The notes below the pieces were generated by a model. It saw only the letters and a program-made list of their open reading frames with translations, had not been told where the DNA came from and did no database searches. 64,000 nucleotides of DNA from Phyllostachys edulis (lineage: Eukaryota; Streptophyta; Magnoliopsida; Poales; Poaceae), in contig CM070566.1 of NCBI GenBank assembly GCA_036346405.1, positions 54,656,382 through 54,720,381 of the forward strand, given 5' to 3'. This document shows positions 9,885-22,869 of the stretch, piece by piece. Both the position numbers and the translations under genes were made by a program. Positions within the stretch are counted from its first letter, which is position 1, and each line of letters opens with the position of its first letter.

Positions 9885-12800
9885 TTACGCAATATCGATG
9901 TTCCAAGAATTTGACAAAATTTGCCCATCAGACATAGCTAGTCGTACGGAACCTGGTTGGGTGACTTCGACCACAGTGTAAGGACCTTCCCATTTAGGAG
10001 AAAGTTTATTGCGATTTGTTTGGCTCTGAATTTTTCTAAGAACCAGATCACCTACAAAGAAGGTCACGAGGCTGCACCTTACGACTATGGTACCTTCGCA
10101 TGGCTTGTTGGTAGACTGCTGATCGTACAAGGGCTTGGTTTCATCGTTCTTCAAGGAAATCGACGCTCGCCGAAGTCGTTGCTCACTCGATCATTTTCGC
10201 AAAACGATCGATTCGAGCAGAGCCAATTTTGAGTTCGGAGGAAGCATGGCTTCAAAGACCATAAACCAAAAAGAATGGAGTTTCACCGGCCGCACGATCG
10301 GTCGTGGTTCGAACGCCCATAACACGAGGGAAGTTCTTAACCCAAGCTCCTCGACCACTTGATTAATCGGTTGAATACTCGGCGTTTGATCCTCGCATAA
10401 AGATACCATTAGCCGCTCAATCGCCTCCGTTGCTCGTGGATAAGCAATGAAGCAAAATGAACTTTGACACCAAGTTCATCGCAGAATTCCTGGAATTGAC
10501 TGCTGGAGAACTGGGAACCATTGTCTGTGATGATACGACTGGGTACACCACATCGCGTGATCACATTTTTCAAGAGAAATCTCTTAGCGGCCTCAGTTGT
10601 TATTTTAACGACTGGCTCGGCTTCAATCCATTTTGTAAACATGTCAATCATGACGAAAAAGAATTCGAAGCCCCCGGGTGCTCTTGGGAAATGTCCCAGA
10701 ATGTCCAGTCCCCAGGTTGCAAAAGGCCAAGAAAGAGGAATTGTTTGTAAGGCTTGTGCTGGCTGATGTACTTGTCGGCTATGAAACTGACATTGTACAC
10801 ACTTCATCACAAGCTCTTTTGCATCATGAAGGGCAGTTGGCCAGTAATAGCCTTGTCGGAAGGCTTTACCAACCAGGGTTCTGTAGGAATGGTGTGCTCC
10901 ACAGACGCCTTCATGGATTTCGTTAGCAATCTAATGCCATCCGTTTGAGATATGCATCTCATCAACACTCCATGAGATCCTCGTTTATACAAGGTACTTT
11001 CGATTAGAGTGTATGATTTGGCTTTTCGTGCTATAATGATCGCCTCTACATCATCTTCTCGAATTGTGTCATGATGAAGATAATTGTAGATCGATGTCAT
11101 CCGATCTCTCTCGGATCGTGATGGCGCCAACCGTCAATGACACATGGAGCATCCATGTTCCCTTGATCGGTTTGTTCAACTTGCAAAGAATCATGTACGT
11201 TCTCGGAAGGCTCAACTACCGAGGGTGAATTGAGTTGCTCGAGAAAAACTCCGGGCGGGACGGCCGACCTTGTGGAGGCCATCCGTGCTAACCGGTTCCG
11301 CCAAAAAGTTTTCCTTTCTAGGAATATGTTGGATCTGAAAACCAAGAAGTGCTTTTGAGTTTTCGTACTTCCGCCAGATAAGATGACATCTTGGTACTCG
11401 AGCATTGGTACTCTTTCCCACTTGATTCGCTACTAGTTGAGAATCGCCTTTCACTAGTAATCATGAATCCCGAGCTTAACGAGCTCGAGTCCCGCCAAGA
11501 AACCTTCATATTCTCGCCACATTATTGGTGGTAGGAAAATTTAATCGATGGCGACTTGATGTGTTCGCCAAGAGGGATATCAAGACCACTCCAAATTTCG
11601 ATCCTTGTAACATCAAGGAACCGCTGAATACAATGTCCACTGTCGTGGTGTTCGTACTCGGGTCCTTGGGTGGGTTCGAGGTTTGTCCATTCGCAATGAA
11701 TTACGCTATTGCACGACTTTATTGTTTGTTAAGTGAAATGAAATGGAGATCGAACGCCCTAGCTCGACCGCCCATTTGGCTATTCGTCCCGATGATTCCT
11801 CGTTTCCAAGGACTTGACCAAGAGGATATCCGGTAGAATGCGACCACTTTGTCGGCTGAAAATAGTGCCTTAGCTTCCTTGAAGACATAAGGAGGCCATA
11901 GAGCAACTTTTGTACTGTGGGTATCTTTCCTTTGGTCCATGTAAGACTTCGCCACGTAATAGACCGGTCGTTGGATATTATCCTTTCTACAACCAAGACA
12001 CCGCTAAGCTATGCGTGGTGTTGCTACCACGTAAATTAGCAATGTTTCTCCTGATCTCGGAGAAACTAAGACCGGGGTACTTGTAAGGTACTTTTTGAGT
12101 TCCTCAAAGGCATCGTTTGCCTCTTTAGTCCACTCGAAACTCCCATGTTTCCGAAGAAGTTTAAAGAAAGGTAATCCTTTTTCCCCTAACCTTGCTATGA
12201 AATGACTTAATGCTGCCATACAGCCGGTTAGCTTTTGGACTTCCTTCTTCGTGGTCGGAGGGCGCATCTGATCGATGGCCGCAATTTTTGCTGGATTTGC
12301 TTCAATACCTCTAGCCGAAACTAGGAAACCGAGCAATTTTCCAGCAGAAACTCTGAACACACACTTTTCCGGATTTAACTTGAGGTTATGTCTTCTCAAG
12401 TTGTTAAAAGTTTCTTGTAAGTCAGGAATGTGGTCGCCAAAGATTGGTGGTCTTTACGACGGATCGTCAACATAAGCTTCTAGATTCCGACCGATTTGTG
12501 GACTAAAGGTTTTTGCATCAACCTTTGAAAAGTTGCACCAATTGTTTTTGAGACCAAATGGCATCTTAATATAACAAGAAGTGCCATATGGGGTGATGAA
12601 GGAAGTTTTCTCCTCATCTTCTTTACACATACTAACTGGTGGTACCATGAATACGCATCTAAAAAACTTAGTAACTCGCACCCAGAAGTAGAGTCTACCA
12701 ATTGATCAATGCGAGGAAGGGGAAAGTCATCCTTCGGACAAGCTTTATTAAGATCTGTAAAGTCAATACACATTCGCCATTTCCCATTGTTTTTTCTAAC

Positions 12801-13900
12801 CATTACAGGATTGGCAAGCCACTGTGGGTGGTCGACTTCACGAATAAATCCAGCTTTGAGAAGCTTGTCAATCTCCGACTGGATTGCTTCCTTCCGATCA
12901 GGTGCGAAACGTCGTAGTTTCTGCTTGATCGGTTTTTTGTCAGGCTGGAGAGCAAGCCTGTGCTCGATCACCTCCCGGGGGACTCCAGGCATATCGGACG
13001 CTTGCCAGGCAAACACGTCCTGATTCGCTTGGAGGAAGGAGACGAGCGACTCTTCCTATTTAGGGTCGAGTCTTGCCCCGACCAGAATCTTGCGGGCGGT
13101 TGGGTCTGGATGTCCTGACCCATGTGACGACTTGACGCTGTCCGGAGAAGCGCTTTTGTTGAGTGGTACCTCCTTTGTCTGGTCGGATGGTTTGGGTGTC
13201 ATCTTTGGCCTCGAGTGCTTGACCTGCATGGGAGTCGGGTTAACCTCTCTGGTCGGAAGTTCATCAACCAGTGCAAAGGATTTCCGATCGCACACGTAAG
13301 CCATTTTCTGATCTCCTCGAATAGTGATGACTCCCTTCGGCCCCGGCATTTTCAAACTTTGATAACCGTAATGCGTGGCTATCAAGAATTTGGCTAATGC
13401 TGGTCGACCGAGAATTCCGTTGTATCGCGGATTCAAGTTTACTACATCAAACGGAATCCTCTCTATTCGAAGTTGTCGCTTTCCTAACGTAACCGTAAGG
13501 AAACTTGTCCTATCGGTTTAGCGGTAGAACCCTAACTATGCCATGAAAAGCATATTTCACGTGTTTCACCTTTGACATGGGGACTGCATTTCTTCTAAAG
13601 CTCCCAAAATAATATATTCAAAGAACTACCCCATCTACTAAGACCCGATTAACCCGACAATTATTAATAGTTGGTTCAACAACAATAGGGAACCTACCCG
13701 GTCGAGTCGATGGGATGGGGCAGTCGTCTTTGCTGAATGAAATTGCGGTGTCCGACCACTTCGAGTGCTTGATTACAGTTGGAGATTCGACTAGGTTGAC
13801 CTCCCGCTCCATGGCCTTCAGATGACGTCTGGACTCGTATGAAGAAGATCCTCCAAAAATCATGTTGACTGTGTGTTGGGGATCCTGGTACTCCATCTCC
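9885..13900 (-). pseudogene. Tat pol: protease, reverse transcriptase, RNase H, integrase (frameshifted)
   Basis: Read right to left. The protease region at 13896-13056 includes PGRFPIVVEPTI and RVLVDG, followed by a frameshift where a G run is one base short of the expected Gly-Gly-Ser codons, and later YNGILGRPALAKF. RT occupies 13016-12000: KLLKAGFIREVDHPQWLANP, WRMCIDFTDLNKACPKDDFPLP, FLDAYSWYHQL (Gly usually stands in place of that Trp) and the catalytic YVDD near 12466, after which the frame breaks. RNase H and connection (about 12000-11100) switch frame repeatedly. Integrase (about 10960-9885) has CVQC of the zinc finger, LDILGHFPRAPGGFEF, ITDNGSQF and a C-terminal GPYTVVEV (GPY/F module). 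No chromodomain, as expected for Tat. Several breaks look like single-base gaps, so the source copy may be less damaged than it appears. Confidence 0.85.
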
Positions 13901-16090
13901 TCGTCGCCATCCTTGTCCTTTTTGGAGCTCGTTTCTCCATGTTCCTGTATTGCTGGAAATGGTCCTTTACCTGCATAATAATCCTCCAGTTTCTTCTGCC
14001 AGACACGACAGGTGCGCAGATCATGCCCTGCCTGCTGGTGAAGTGGACACCACTTCTTGTTTGTTTGGAATCCTTTGGTCGGAGCTTTTGCCTTGCTTCG
14101 ACCGGCATAGTCCTTCTTGCCCTTCCTGAACTTGTCTGGAATGGTGAGGACTTCTTTGTCGTCGGGTCTGCGGTTCTTTTTCTTCTTGAGAGACTTTTTG
14201 TTCTTTTTTCTCCTGTTTGTCCGTGCCGGTCAGGAATCTTGTCTTCCGATCAATGGCTTCACACCACTCGATTGCTTCGCTAGCGGTGGCATACTTGTCC
14301 GCCATATCAAAAAGCTCAACGGTTGTTCTTGGAGGGTTCATTGCTATGTCCTCTCAGAACCGCCGATTCCTCGCACTGTTTTAAAAGTCCTAATAACAGA
14401 GGACTCTGCGACTTCGGTATAGAGTTACTTAACCCGGTGAACCTCTTGATATATTGACGTAAAGTCTCATCGATCCTGCCGGATTTTGTGGAGATCATCC
14501 TCCTTCCTGTATGCGATCGACGCACCTAGAAGTTGGCAATCAGAAGATCACAGAGTTGTTCCCAAGTATATATTGATCCGACCGGTAAGTTTAACAACCA
14601 CGACCGGGCAGACCCTTTGAGCACCAGCGGCCCTGATGGTGGTGGTATATATTTGGAGAAATTCCAATGGGTTTTGAGTTCCATTGAATTTGTCCAAGTT
14701 GGCCGGTCGGAACCGGTTAGGCTAACGCACGCCTTTGGAGCCCCGCAGAGAAGGCTCGACAACCTGTGATTGATTCATGGCGTCTTCTCCGAAGGTGCGG
14801 ATTATGTCGATGGGAGACCGATCCCTAGGATTGGGACGCTGGAACTCCGGTGTACCGATCCTGTCATGGACATTGATATGATGCCTCCGACCGCCCACTT
14901 GGTTCAAACGATGTCGGAGATCGTTAGGTCCTAGTGGTGGTTCTTCTTGACGTAGTGGGGGAGTAGCCTCTTGAAATAGCCTTCTCCCCTCGTGACTCCT
15001 TGGTCGGAATCGTCGAGGAGGTCTTGGTATCGACTGTTCTCTGGTGTAACCGTCTTTGTCCCTCGCCGAGGGAGGAGTTGGGATGAAGTCATAGTCGACT
15101 TCTCAAACCCTCTGTTCTCGAGCACGCCCATTCGCCGCATGGTCTGCTGGAGAATTTCGGATACCGACCTCGAGCTGTACAAAACTAGGAGTTCTGCTAG
15201 AGCAGGATCGAATTATTTAACATGTTTTGAATACGCCGCAAATTTTGTACAGCGATTCAAGGTCTCAGGGGTTCATACTGGTCGAGGTGTATGCTGTCTG
15301 AACCTTCCCCGACCTTCGGATTTGTTCGTCCCATCACCACTCGAGTGGGGCGGTGCAAAGTAGTTAACCGATTGACGCCGATTAGTTCCGCTGCCTCCGG
15401 AAGTTGGTGCTGACGGCCCGGATCATCTCTAACAACACGTGATGGCGTGGTAGAGAGTGTAGGACTGTGCAGGGCATCTTGATCTTCATCTCCGATCGCG
15501 TTGACCTCGTGCTTCCAAAGATTGATCTTCCGATGAGCTTCCATCGTAACTAATGGAGAGCTTGTCAGTGCTTCTGCCAGAATCTTCCACGATGGAGATC
15601 GGTCGGAGATGAGCACTTCCTGAGGTTTTCTCAGCCTTATCCAACGAACCGCCGATCGTATGTTGAGTGTAATCATCCCCACATGGCCTACGACCAGTGG
15701 AGGTTTCATCGACACCGTTACCAGGTGACGGTTGACTCTGAATTGCCGAAGCGAAGGAGAGTATCTTTCACCATGATTTCATCAATGGTATAGAGTTTTC
15801 GAGCGATGGGGCTGAAATTTCTTCACTGTTTCACGGCCGAGAAGATCGGGCTTGAAGAGATCCTCCGCATTCCGAACTGGTCGAACAAAGGTTCTCTAAT
15901 TGCGCCACCAAGAGTGGCGGCGATCTTCATCCATCCGGCCGACCTCGCTAATGTCGGCGACGTGCGAGCCGTGGAGGAGGAAGAGGAGGATGACTGCCAT
16001 TTTCTTCCATGGCGCGGATACATCCTTCCATGTCGAGGTTGGCGAGTCCGCCAAATCGAACCGCTTTTCCTCATCCCAAACTCCGGGCAT
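13900..16090 (-). pseudogene. Tat gag (frameshifted)
   Basis: Downstream of the primer binding site on the minus strand, the first plausible start reads MPGVWDEEKRFDLADSPTS (from 16090). The gag core is clear at 14762-14316: LTGSDRPTWTNSMELKTHWN, GSARSWLLNLPVGSIYTWEQ, LCDLLIANF, then DETLRQYIKRFTGLSNSIPK after a frame change. The segment 14341-14021 gives ELFDMADKYATASEAIEWCE and a basic tail. Intervening parts (15715-15257, 15182-14931, 14907-14722) are open in differing frames. This is the structural protein of the particle; broken in this copy as read. Confidence 0.75.
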
Positions 16091-16170
16091 AGTCGCATGA
16101 GCGATTGCAGAGATTTTGAGCGAGGATTTTCTTGAGCGAAGAATTTTCTTCAGGAAACTTACGCCTTCTT

Positions 16171-16187
16171 CCCCACGGACGGCGCCA
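16171..16187 (-). other. Primer binding site of the Tat element
   Basis: On the minus strand TGGCGCCGTCCGTGGGG follows the LTR end after a CC spacer. It starts TGG, complementary to a tRNA CCA end, and resembles the TGGCGCCGT sites of other Tat and Athila elements. It fixes the direction of reverse transcription. Confidence 0.75.
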
Positions 16188-16189
16188 GG

Positions 16190-16873
16190 TGTCGACGATC
16201 AAGTTGCCGATCTTACGAAAATAGACGAGGAAAATGACGTGGAATATCCTGGAATGGAATGGGGGTCGCTCTTTATTGATATGAACTGGATTTACAAGAT
16301 GCGGCTAAGTACTACCCTGAATTACACTGAATGGAGGAACGCCTAACCGAGCAATCAGACTTAGAATATGAGTCTAAGGCTGATTATCTAGCTTTTAATT
16401 CTACTGCTTAGGCTTCTGTGTCTCGTGTCGTCCCTTCGTCTTCCGTGCTTCACCTTTAAATAACTTCCGAAGGGGTGGCAGTTACTCCTGGAGAAGACGT
16501 CCCTGGTGAAGCGTTACGACTGGTCGGAACGGTGGAGCAGTTAGTAACGTGCTAACTTCCTTGCGGTTGCCTGTGAAAAGCTTAACCGTAGGGTGGTTAA
16601 TAGTCAATGTCTCTGGGTTGTACCATCGCATGGTTTGGAACGTATAGCACGTGTTCCATTCATCAAACGATAAGAAATACCAGTTCAGTACTTTTACGAG
16701 CGGTTATCTGGTCGGGGATTAGGCACAAAGCCTCATCCGACCAGGGTACCCATTAAGTAACCTCTGGAATACTAACGACCAGGGAGGTCGTTGATCTTAG
16801 GGGTTACGACCATGAAGACGTATGGTCTTTTATTATGTATTAAAATAATACATAGAGGTTTTAATCCTCATCA
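16190..16873 (-). repeat. 5' LTR of the Tat element
   Basis: 684-bp copy starting TGTCGACGATCAAG and ending CCTCATCA on the plus strand; promoter LTR for the minus-strand gag-pol. It seems the better preserved of the two copies, 15 bases longer than the left LTR, with most differences at CTG/CAG trinucleotides. Confidence 0.85.
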
Positions 16874-19791
16874 CATAGTAACATCACATATGAATAAACT
16901 TATTCCTACTACCAGCATACATGTTCATTGACGTTCATAATACTCAAGCATCCATGGATAGCACATAATTCATATTACCAGTAAACATGAGTATTAACAA
17001 TCATAATATCTTAGCATCATGAACAGCACATATACTCACAATACTAGCAAGCAATATCATTCATTCATATTTAGTCTATCCATCATGGTACTTGCCTTAA
17101 CCGCGTGAGAACGGAGGATGTGAAGAGGGTGCTACCCCCGGGACCAATCCCCCACCTAAATATATTTAAAAGTACGCTAAGACAACAGTACTGGACCAAA
17201 CAAACTATATAAGCAAACACGAACTCGCAATAGTTTCTAGCGTGATCCCAACTCCAATTCCTAAATGTCGATCGGTCCCCTCTGTGGACAGGCATAATAA
17301 AAAATACACAACTTTTGATAAAGAGGTCCAAATGGGGTGCTCTTGGACTTTTTCAAAAGGTTAACAAATTCTCCAACTAAACCTAGTGGGTGAGCCATCC
17401 TGATTCGGCCATCCACTACTCCTACCAAGCTAATTAACAGAACATCGAATTCGCGTCGGGTTTCTGGACAGTCACATTAAAACCATCATAACTTTCGGTA
17501 CAATTGTCCAAATTTCGTGTTCTCAGGCTTTCTGGAAATCTGAGACAATAATCTACATCTTTCGTTATATTGAGCTCCTCTAATTTTTCATTTAAATATT
17601 CGCTTAATTTAGATTACTAAAAACTGTCAGGATACCGACAGATTTGCAGAACAGTCACGCTATAAAATTCATAACTTCCAGACCGTAGCTCTGAATTGGG
17701 TGTTCTTGGAATCTATAGAAAACTAAGAATGAATCCCATATAACTATAGGAGATGGGATGCACAAATTCGGAATCTAGATGACCGAACATGGCGCACAAA
17801 GGTTCGGGCGAGAACACGCTCTAGCAAAGAGTTGGGATTTGATTCACTAAACGAAATCATAATCGCATCTAATACAACTCATACAGCGAAGAAGACCCTT
17901 CGTTACCCTTGAAGAATCGTAGGAAGATGAAGAACATTCCCCAAGAAGATGGTCTTCTCCTTCACCCTCTTCATCTTCTTCCTTCTTCTTGGCCGGCCAC
18001 AGCACGCAAGGGCTGCCATGGGGAGGAGACACCAGGGGTGGTGCTATAGTGGCGGCCGTGCTATAGTGGCAGCGCTACAGTACATGCTAGGGTTAGGGAC
18101 TACCATCCCCCCTTAAGTAACTCCTCTAAACTGGGCCAAAAGCCCAAGGTCCTAATCCCCCTCTCAAAAACAGATTTTCCCCTTCTTAGTTACGCTAAAA
18201 ATTGAATTCATACATTTAAATTCCTTTAAAGTCTAAACGGGATATTACACTATTACTGTGCCCCTGGTCCACCATGGGCCAAGGTCAAGGTCATGGACCG
18301 AGTCCATAAGATGTGGGGCTCACATGTCAGACGCACAAACCTTTTCCTTTTGAAAAATAAATCCACAAATTCTAGAAATTCCAATTTCATCATTTCATGT
18401 GAATTTCGATCTTTTGGACATTTGTTCTCCTTCGTTCGAGCTCCGATTTCAACGATTCAAATTTCAAAATTTATCTAAAATCAATATCTAGATATACATA
18501 CTGAAATTTTTTAATTTTGAGTTCATTTGAATTTATTTGAATTTTATTTGAGTTTGGCTCATTTTCTCGTATAGATTTCAACGACTCGAGGGAACCCAAT
18601 TATTTGAAGAATTAGACCCTAAAGCTTTTAAGCAAGGCAAGTTACATCTTTGATCATATTTGAATCTCAAATTTGAAATTATTTAAATTCTATTTTAGAC
18701 TATTATTGCATGCTTATTTAAATTCAAGTAATTTAAATCCATGTTTTAAATTATAGTTATTCCTAATTCCTTTGTATAGCCAAATTTTGTTATCGAATTA
18801 GCCATTCCTTGACACCATAGTTAAAATCTAGTTGGTACATTAGTATGAACTAGAACATGTTGAAAAACATTATGGTTAGTCAAACCTTAAACCAAAAATA
18901 TCAAATTTTGGGAGTTTAGCCAAATATTCAATTTTGATTTAAAACGAGGCTATGGTATTGCTCTTACCATAGACATTTTAGCAAATGATTTAACTCGAAA
19001 AATAAATAAATAAATAAATAATGGTTTAGACTTGGGCGAAATAGATGTTTGGATGGCGCAAGTTGATGCACATGATCGATTCCTTTCTATGATCAAGACC
19101 CGGGATTTATTGGAAGCTTCCAAAGTTAGTTATGGATCGTTCTTCAAGCCGCATCTTGCTAAGCTCCACCGTACTACCACAAGTTTGGAGTGGGACAGAC
19201 TAGACTAAATAATTTACAATGTTCTAGCATTATGCCCGCAGGCCATTTTTTGGTTTGTGCAGACGATGGTAAAAGATGTCCATGTCTGTAGGGGCTTACT
19301 TCGGGCAATGGTAATAAACATCCATGTCCGGGCAGGATTCCCCCACAACGGTGAGCTTCGGGTCGATGGTAAAAAACGTCCATGACCTAGGATCAAGCTC
19401 ATCGGGTGGGTTGATGTTAGAGCATGGTATTGTAAATGCCTTATGATAATCTCTTAGTCGCACACCTTCAAAAGTATGTGAAGCAGACATTATAAGTTGA
19501 TTATCTCTTGTGAGTAAAGTTGTATAACCTCTGGAGAGTGTAAAACTATCAGAGGAGGAGTACTACGAGGAGGATGAGAACTTGGACGAGTAGGCTACGC
19601 CCCAAACGATTGCCTGTGGTGAATCGTGTGGTCTATGTTACTACGTATGCTTTCGTTGTATTTTGTTGTTGTCCTTATGCCCTTTTGTAACAAACTTGAA
19701 TTATTATGAATGAAGTGTGCGTTATGGTTGTACTATCATCTTTTGTTTAATTGTGTACACTAGTTGTTCCTGGACTAGTGTATGAGATACA

Positions 19792-21150
19792 GAGAATCTG
19801 GGATCCTTCGCTCTCTGGTTCGACAAGAATACTAAAACAAAACATGTTAATATCTTTGAGACGAGTATTGTGCGGAGCCCCATATGTAAGTCCAACTCTC
19901 ATGGCAATTGTTTATGGGAAAAAAATCATTTGATATCATCACTGAATGTAGCAAATTTATCGAAAGCATCAATGGATAAAGGCAGGTTAAATTCCTCTCT
20001 TATACCTGGGTTGTGCATAAAGTTAGCCAATGAAATTTATTGATTCTTTGCAAAACTGAAGAGCGCCGGATATTTTCGCCAAAAAGGGTTAGAATTCCAA
20101 CAATCCAACCAAAATAATACTTAGGAGCCAGAGCCAACTGTTTCCATAGAAATCCCTATGAAAATTGTAATGCATTTTATAATATCTTGCCACCAAAAAG
20201 AGCCTTGAACCCTTGAACTATGTGGGACATTATTGTTATAGTATCTTTCCTAGATCAACTTAACCTAGTGTAGATCATGGTGATTGTAGAATTTGTAAAA
20301 ATTCTTCATTAGGGTAGCTTCATTTTGTATTTGCAGGTTTATTACACCAAGTTTCCCTTTATTTTTTTTGGTTTGCAGACAATGTCCCACACAACTAAAT
20401 TTCCATCTTTTTGTTTAAGTCTAATCCTCTCCAAAGGCAATACTTTTGAAGCCTATCAATATTATTGATGATTGTCACTGGAATCTTTATAGAGCACATA
20501 TAAAAGGTTGGGAGATGAGATAATACCGAGTTGATCATTGTGAGCCAACCACCATAGGATAAAAAAGCTACAGAACTAGATAAACAACGCTCCACTCGAT
20601 CAACCAACGGAGAGAAATCTCTTACTCTTGGTCTTGTTGTTCTCGGTGGTAATCCCAAATAAGTGAAAGGGAGGGTTCCAATTTGACATCCAAAAGTATT
20701 CAATAGAATGAACATTTTGGCTTCACTAACATTGATATGAACTATGAAAGATTTGTTGTAATTCACTCATAGTCCCGTGGAAGAAGCAAAAGTATTCAAC
20801 AACCCGCTTAGACGTAAAAGTTTTTTATGCCTACTTCCATAATAAGTAAGGTGTCATCCACATATTGAGCAATAGGGTAATCAGATATCTGTTGTCAACG
20901 GAATTGGGAGATTAAGAAGATTTCTTCTATGCGCTTCATTAATAATTGTTTGTAGTAGGCCCGCCGCAAGGACAAAGAGAAGCGGTGTAAGTGGGTCACC
21001 CTGTTTAACCCTCTTTTGCAAGCAAAACATTTCCTGCATGTAATTCAACAACAATCAGAGAAGTTGCGAGAACTAAACAAGTTCTTAATCATCTAACCCT
21101 CCTGTCATCAAATCCTTTATTTTGCAAGATTTGGATAATTGCATTGTGTC
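19792..21150 (-). pseudogene. LINE reverse transcriptase (right half of the split LINE)
   Basis: Minus strand, right to left: ILQNKGFDD, then QGDPLTPLLFVLAAGLL around 20990, QYVDDTLLIM-like catalytic motif near 20860, FASSTGL and the open stretch 20766-20395 with SFIVHINVSEAK, LPFTYLGLP, FLSYGGWLTMINSVLSHLPT and NIDRLQKYCLWRG. Then GSFWWQDI and FSFAKN-like text continues to 19930. This is the RT and following region of a plant L1-type LINE, in several frames. The 5' part (endonuclease) is not visible; the right border near 21150 is approximate. With 2339-2770 it forms one LINE interrupted by LTR A. Confidence 0.8.
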
Positions 21151-22850
21151 AGTTGCCCGAGCTCAAGAAGGCGATCGGACACATGCCAATTGTTATGGGC
21201 CTATATCCAGAAAAATACTATAGCTTGTGTGTACTGTGGTGTCGTGAGCGTGTACTGTAGCACGAGCGCATTAGGCAGGATTTGTTATTTAGGAATCTAT
21301 CTATTAAGTACTTGGTATTATCTATTAGTTAGGCAAGTTATTATTAGATTGGATTGTCAGAGATAAGTTTTCTTATAGATTATTTCTTAGCGGTCAAGTT
21401 AGGCTGTCCCTATAGAAGGGATAGCATGTATCCATTATCAAAAAGGAAAAGAAATAAACAAAGTCAGTCTCTAACTGGTCGGTTAAATATCAGAGCCTCC
21501 TTATTTGTCGGGAAGAGTCCTGGCCGAGCTTGTAGGGCAATCCCTCACCTCCCTAGCTAACCAGGCCTCAAAGCCTCGTTACCTCGACAAGGAAGAGCCC
21601 TATCAGCGGTTAGATGAGGGCAAGTGCTCTACGCGCGCCATTTGGCGCACCGAGAAAGAAGTGCACGCGTGCCGAGGTGAGAAATTAAAGCGCACCCATG
21701 CTGAGACGGAAGAGCTGGCAGTGAGCAGCTTGGCCGATAGGATCCAACGGCGCGTGAAGGAAAGAGCTGGTAGCGAGCGGCTCGTCCGATAGGATCCAAC
21801 GGCGCGTGGAGGCAAGAGCTGGCAGCAAGAACGCAGGCATGTGAAACCGGAAAAGAATCGGACGGCCGGGAAAGCAGGGCACGCGAAATCCGATGGGGGA
21901 AGGAATCGTGTCGACGTGGCCTGTCTAAGCTCGCTTCCTTTTTCCCTTCAATTATACCGGAGGATTCTTCAAAGACTCTCTATAACAATGTATCATCCTT
22001 CGAAAACTCTAACTAATGTGTTCTGTAGCAATGCTTCCACTGAAATAGAACCTTTCTGTTGGGATATTTTTGTTTGTTTTGTGCAGTATTTTTGTTTCGG
22101 CCAAAACCGTTTTGGATATCAAGTTGTAAACAACAGTCTACTGCATAATTTTATTGGAGAAGGGTCCCACGCTACCTCAAGCCAATCGTAACCTCACGAA
22201 GACATGACGCTCCGGATGGATCAACCCCTGATAACGTCCAAGGAAAGAATAACGGCTTGTCTGGTCGTCGACATGTGGCATAAGATATTCAATGACAGAC
22301 ATTCCAAAATTCTTTCTTCACCTCCTTTTCGTTTTCCACCATGCACTCTCCTACAATTTGTCACCATGCCCCCTCTTTGCTCTTCTTTTCTTTTGTGTAG
22401 AGACAAGTGGCTTTTCTGTTGAAAAGAGTGACAAGAATATCTTAAAAAAGGTTATGATACCAACATCATTTCCCTCGCAAAACATTATTTCAATGGATGT
22501 TTAAAAATACAATGTCGGTAGGATTGTGAAAGTAGCTAGGGCTTATTTCACGCAAAAATTACACAGAAAACAACTGAATTTTCACATAAATTAGAAAAAA
22601 AATTATGCGTTCCATACGTGGCCTTAGGTGTTAGCCAGACCGCACTGTGCTGCTGATGAGGGGCAGAATTCACGAGTCCCGGATGGAACTAAGAGCCCAA
22701 TGGATCTGAGAAGAAACTTTCACTTTGCGCTTAGCGACCACTTGCTACAGACGCTAGGCTCCAACGTTGGATTTTGGAAGATGTTCTTCAGTTATCTATC
22801 TCGCGAGAGCGACCCTCTTCTCGAACATCTCGCGCAGCATAGATAGCATG
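21151..22850. other. Unassigned sequence, possibly LTR-derived
   Basis: No gene recognised. TGTTATGGGCC at 21191 could start an LTR, and the C/T-rich end near 21960 resembles an LTR leader, but I could not find a matching end with a TSD. A unit of about 54 bp is duplicated at 21714-21815 (GATAGGATCCAACGGCGCGTG occurs twice). The short ORFs overlapping it (21505-21882) repeat the same words and are not credible proteins. Confidence 0.4.
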
Positions 22851-22869
22851 AAAAAACAAAATCATTAGG

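Larger units (their letters stand above)
4913..16873 (-). mobile_element. Full-length Tat-lineage Ty3/gypsy retrotransposon (11.96 kb)
   Basis: Two LTRs in direct orientation (4913-5581 and 16190-16873), TSD CATAG at 4908-4912 and 16874-16878, a primer binding site next to the right LTR, and gag-PR-RT-RNase H-integrase on the minus strand in the order right to left. An extra gene on the opposite (plus) strand lies between integrase and the left LTR, which is diagnostic of the grass Tat group (RIRE2/Grande/Retand-like elements with an aORF). All coding parts are present, but gag and pol carry many frameshifts. LTR similarity is high apart from small indels, so the insertion is comparatively young; it is the innermost element of the left nest. 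Confidence 0.9.
4114..18249 (-). mobile_element. Solo LTR B (about 2.17 kb without insert), reverse orientation
   Basis: The two pieces 4114-4912 and 16879-18249 together match, in reverse complement, the 3' LTR at 54842-57038 of the Tekay-like element: for example the end motif GGCTGGGGTGTTA appears here inverted at 4116-4129, and the block with GGGGGCAGCACCCTC (near 55970) appears inverted near 17130. TSD CTATT flanks it at 4109-4113 and 18250-18254. No internal region is present, so it is a solo LTR. It is split at 4912/16879 by the Tat element. Confidence 0.85.
2771..19791 (+). mobile_element. Solo LTR A (about 2.88 kb without inserts), inserted in the LINE
   Basis: Begins TGTAACATCCCAAAG at 2771 and ends GAGATACA at 19791. 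The flanks GAGAAT (2765-2770) and GAGAAT (19792-19797) form the TSD (5 bp plus a chance base, or 6 bp). The body is interrupted at 4114 by solo LTR B, so LTR A consists of 2771-4113 and 18255-19791. A TATA box (CCTATAAAGAGG, 3631-3642) followed by a C/T-rich leader gives plus orientation. There is no internal domain or second LTR, hence solo. Length and TGTAACATCC start suit a long-LTR gypsy (Tekay/Del-type) family; exact family not identified. The ORFs at 3108-4158 lie in its C/T-rich leader and are not genes. An (AAAT)n run lies near 19000. Confidence 0.75.

Noticed and set aside
4109..18254. Inverted LTR pair (4114-18249 versus 54842-57038) as one element with an internal inversion
   Set aside because: The left copy has its own TSD (CTATT) on both sides, so it is an independent solo LTR in opposite orientation.
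21191..22020. Solo copia LTR starting TGTTATGGGCC
   Set aside because: No end with a matching TSD could be found; left as unassigned.
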